Source: Cyanoderma ruficeps
Taxonomy: Eukaryota > Chordata > Aves > Passeriformes > Timaliidae
Assembly (NCBI GenBank): GCA_008694505.1
Contig: VZDJ01007747.1
Span: 43,144,370-43,208,369 of the forward strand
DNA: 64,000 nt
Direction: 5' to 3'
Positions 62,049-64,000 of the stretch are shown here, in pieces (position 1 is the first letter of the stretch; the number at the start of each line of letters is the position of its first letter). The notes beneath the pieces were generated by a model. The model searched no databases, was not told the origin of the DNA, and saw only the letters and a program-made list of their open reading frames with translations. The translations under genes and the position numbers were made by a program.

Positions 62049-63856
62049 TTCTGAGGGAGAGGGATGTGCAGTGAGCTGGAAACCAATTAAATTGTAGTGT
62101 TAGATAGGTGATGAAAAGGGCTCTGTAAAAGCAGGATAGTGCCAGAAGCTGGAGTTTATAAAGCACCAGGTATCCAGTGAATAATAATAACATTAAACAT
62201 GTTCTGAACTAATTTACTTGTAGGGAGAATTGGAGTAAGAAAAGCAAAGCTTAAACAAAATGTCAAGCTCAGGCAACCAACCTGGAGGAAAAAATGAAAA
62301 AGTGTCAGATCTGATGCTTAAAAATACGCCCAATAGTACAAAAGAGCAGTTAATAATGAAAGGCTTGAGGACTACCAATACTGACTGCCAAACTTCACAG
62401 AAAACAACCCTAAAATGTTAAATGGTTTTGATAAGGACTCTCACTGAGGAGATGAGAAGGAGGGAAAGCATGAGTCACACAACCAATTTGCCAAACCTCT
62501 TGCATTTATCATCAGCATCCTCAAAGGATACTCTGATCCTCAAAACCCAGTGTGGCCTTTGGGCAGCTGCCAGTGGAAATGTGGTGTGGTCGGCCTGGAA
62601 TCCCACCTGACCCCACCTCTGTGCTGCTGCACCTTCACTTCACCCTTCAGGGAGGGCACTGCAGCTCCTGCTGCTGAGGTGGGAGACAATGGAGCCATCA
62701 GGAGAGAGTTCAGATGGAGCTCACCTGCCTGAGGTGACAACTCGAGCAGTCCAACCTGGGGACTTGACTGCCAGTGGAGATGTCCATGGGGGTGTCAGTG
62801 CAGAGTCACCTCCAGAGGCTGAATGAGGTTATGGGAAAACCAGTTGCTCTTGTTTTTTGTGGTTTCTCTCTCTCCTTTGTTCACCTTCTGCTTTTAGTTT
62901 GCTCTAATCTCCACCTCCCCTTCCCCACTTGTAGCCCAGTCTAACTTTGAGTCCAGGAGAGCTGCAGCACCAGTCTGAGAGGGAAGCTTCACCTCTCAGA
63001 TTACTAAACCCATCAGTCAGGCATGACCACCACTTAATTTTCTAAAGAATATAAAAAATAAGACTCTTGATATGGCCCCAGCATTACAGCATGAGGAGAA
63101 GGAAGAAAGTTTTCCTCAGCACGTTCAATCTTTACCCTGTTGAAAACAGGATGCTCAGGAAAAATACTTAGAAACGGTTTCCAGCCCTGATCTGCTTCTG
63201 GTAAGAAGCTGAATAAAAAACTGAGCAGTGTCCCTAAGCAAGGTTTGAGTATTTTTTTAAAAAAGGCAAAAAGTTAAACATCTCCTTGAAGGTATTTACA
63301 GCCACATTTCCATGTTTGGGCAGAACATACAGACTCTGCACACAGGGGAACCTCTGGGAATTACTGAAGATTTTTGCCATTAGAACAATTATTTGGAAGC
63401 AAAGCCACATTTATCCACACGTTAAAATCAAGGCAAGAATGAGTTCTCTGTATTGGGAGTAAATGGAGCTGTAAGCAAACCAGTTGGAAACTTGTTTTTT
63501 ATATAGCCGGACTAATTAGCCCTGGTTTCAATTTTTGAATAAAGAAATAATTAGGAAAAGATAAGTCAGCATCTCTAATTAGCATTCTGCATTGAGTAGC
63601 AAAGACAAGTGCAGTAGGTTGACACTGGTCATTCTGAAATACAGGAACAGGATAAAAACTTCTGACTATGAACATCCAATTTTATCTGTTGCAATCTCAT
63701 TGCTTCCTAAAGGATTGCACCATCAAAGAAAGAGAGTTAAGCACTGAATTAAGCTCAAAGATATTGTCCAAATGGGGTGAAATTGTACACAATATTCTAG
63801 CATTACCCTCTCCATTTTTTTTTTAAATATCAACAAAAGTTCCAGGCTTTTTAGCC

Positions 63857-63915
63857 TCTTTCTCTCTCTTTCTTTCTTTCTTTTCTTTCTTTCTTTCTTT
63901 CTCTTTCTTTCTTTC

Positions 63916-63999
<84 letters not shown>

Positions 64000-64000
64000 T
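63857..64000. repeat. (CTTT)n polypyrimidine microsatellite running off the window
   Basis: Pure C/T strand from about 63857. It begins with (CT)n and irregular CTTT units, then becomes a perfect run of TTTC units to the last base. Its full length is unknown. Confidence 0.97.

Larger units (their letters stand above)
61305..63856. other. Unique non-coding sequence
   Basis: Contains a 28-base micro-exon-like arrangement at 61722-61749 and a short interrupted (GT)n run at about 62014-62048. The part at 62550-62820 is G+C-richer than its surroundings without a recognised repeat. No gene recognised. Confidence 0.45.

Overview
The window looks like non-coding, AT-rich avian nuclear DNA, most likely from a songbird. 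The main evidence is the repeats. There are about a dozen truncated CR1 LINE fragments, most keeping only the 3' end that closes on the avian CR1 ending (degenerate forms of ATGATCTTAAAGGTC...ATTCTATGATTCTATG). There are also several solo long terminal repeats (LTRs) of types I associate with passerine endogenous retroviruses. I saw no SINE-type repeats, no tRNA or rRNA gene, no CRISPR array and no bacterial-style gene. The family names are recognised from memory; no library search was run.

I find no protein-coding gene I can defend. The longest open frames (206, 162, 131, 127, 125, 122, 121 and 121 codons) either lie in or antisense to CR1 or LTR sequence, run through T-rich low-complexity tracts, or show no recognisable domain. 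The window is best read as intergenic or deep intronic sequence. A few short stretches have a splice acceptor, an open frame and a splice donor in order, and are recorded only as candidate exons. The best is a phase-compatible pair at 13480-13618 and 13879-13948.

Layout. 1-5 kb: unique AT-rich DNA with one minus-strand CR1 fragment carrying a perfect 22-bp internal duplication. 5.2-5.7 kb: a (GGGAA)n tract beside a plus-strand CR1 3' end. 8.9-9.4 kb: poly-A/(GA)n and a G/T-rich stretch with a six-base gap. 12-17 kb: four CR1 fragments, one degenerate LTR and the candidate exon pair. 20.4-21.1 kb: a well-preserved solo LTR with an internally duplicated 5' part. 23.1-23.4 kb: a CpG-retaining island. 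31.5 and 37.0 kb: minus-strand CR1 tails. 36.4-36.8 kb: a second member of the degenerate LTR family seen at 14.2 kb. 39.2 kb: a long near-perfect AT/CA palindrome. 41.9-43.3 kb: a minus-strand LTR, then a plus-strand CR1 ORF2 fragment encoding part of the reverse transcriptase, then a 10-bp TATA-containing tandem repeat. 45-46.5 kb: two CR1 tails and another minus-strand LTR. 51.0-52.6 kb: a cluster of LTRs, two with near-matching target-site duplications. 55.25-55.98 kb: the strongest candidate cis-regulatory block, rich in CpG and carrying TCF/LEF-like and Meis/Pbx-like motifs. 58.47-58.54 kb: two adjacent hairpins. 63.86-64 kb: a (CTTT)n tract that runs off the window end.

There is no operon-like or pathway-level relationship to describe. 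The content is transposon remnants, microsatellites and a few stretches that may be conserved regulatory DNA. All five runs of N lie in or beside simple, homopolymer or short A/T-rich sequence.
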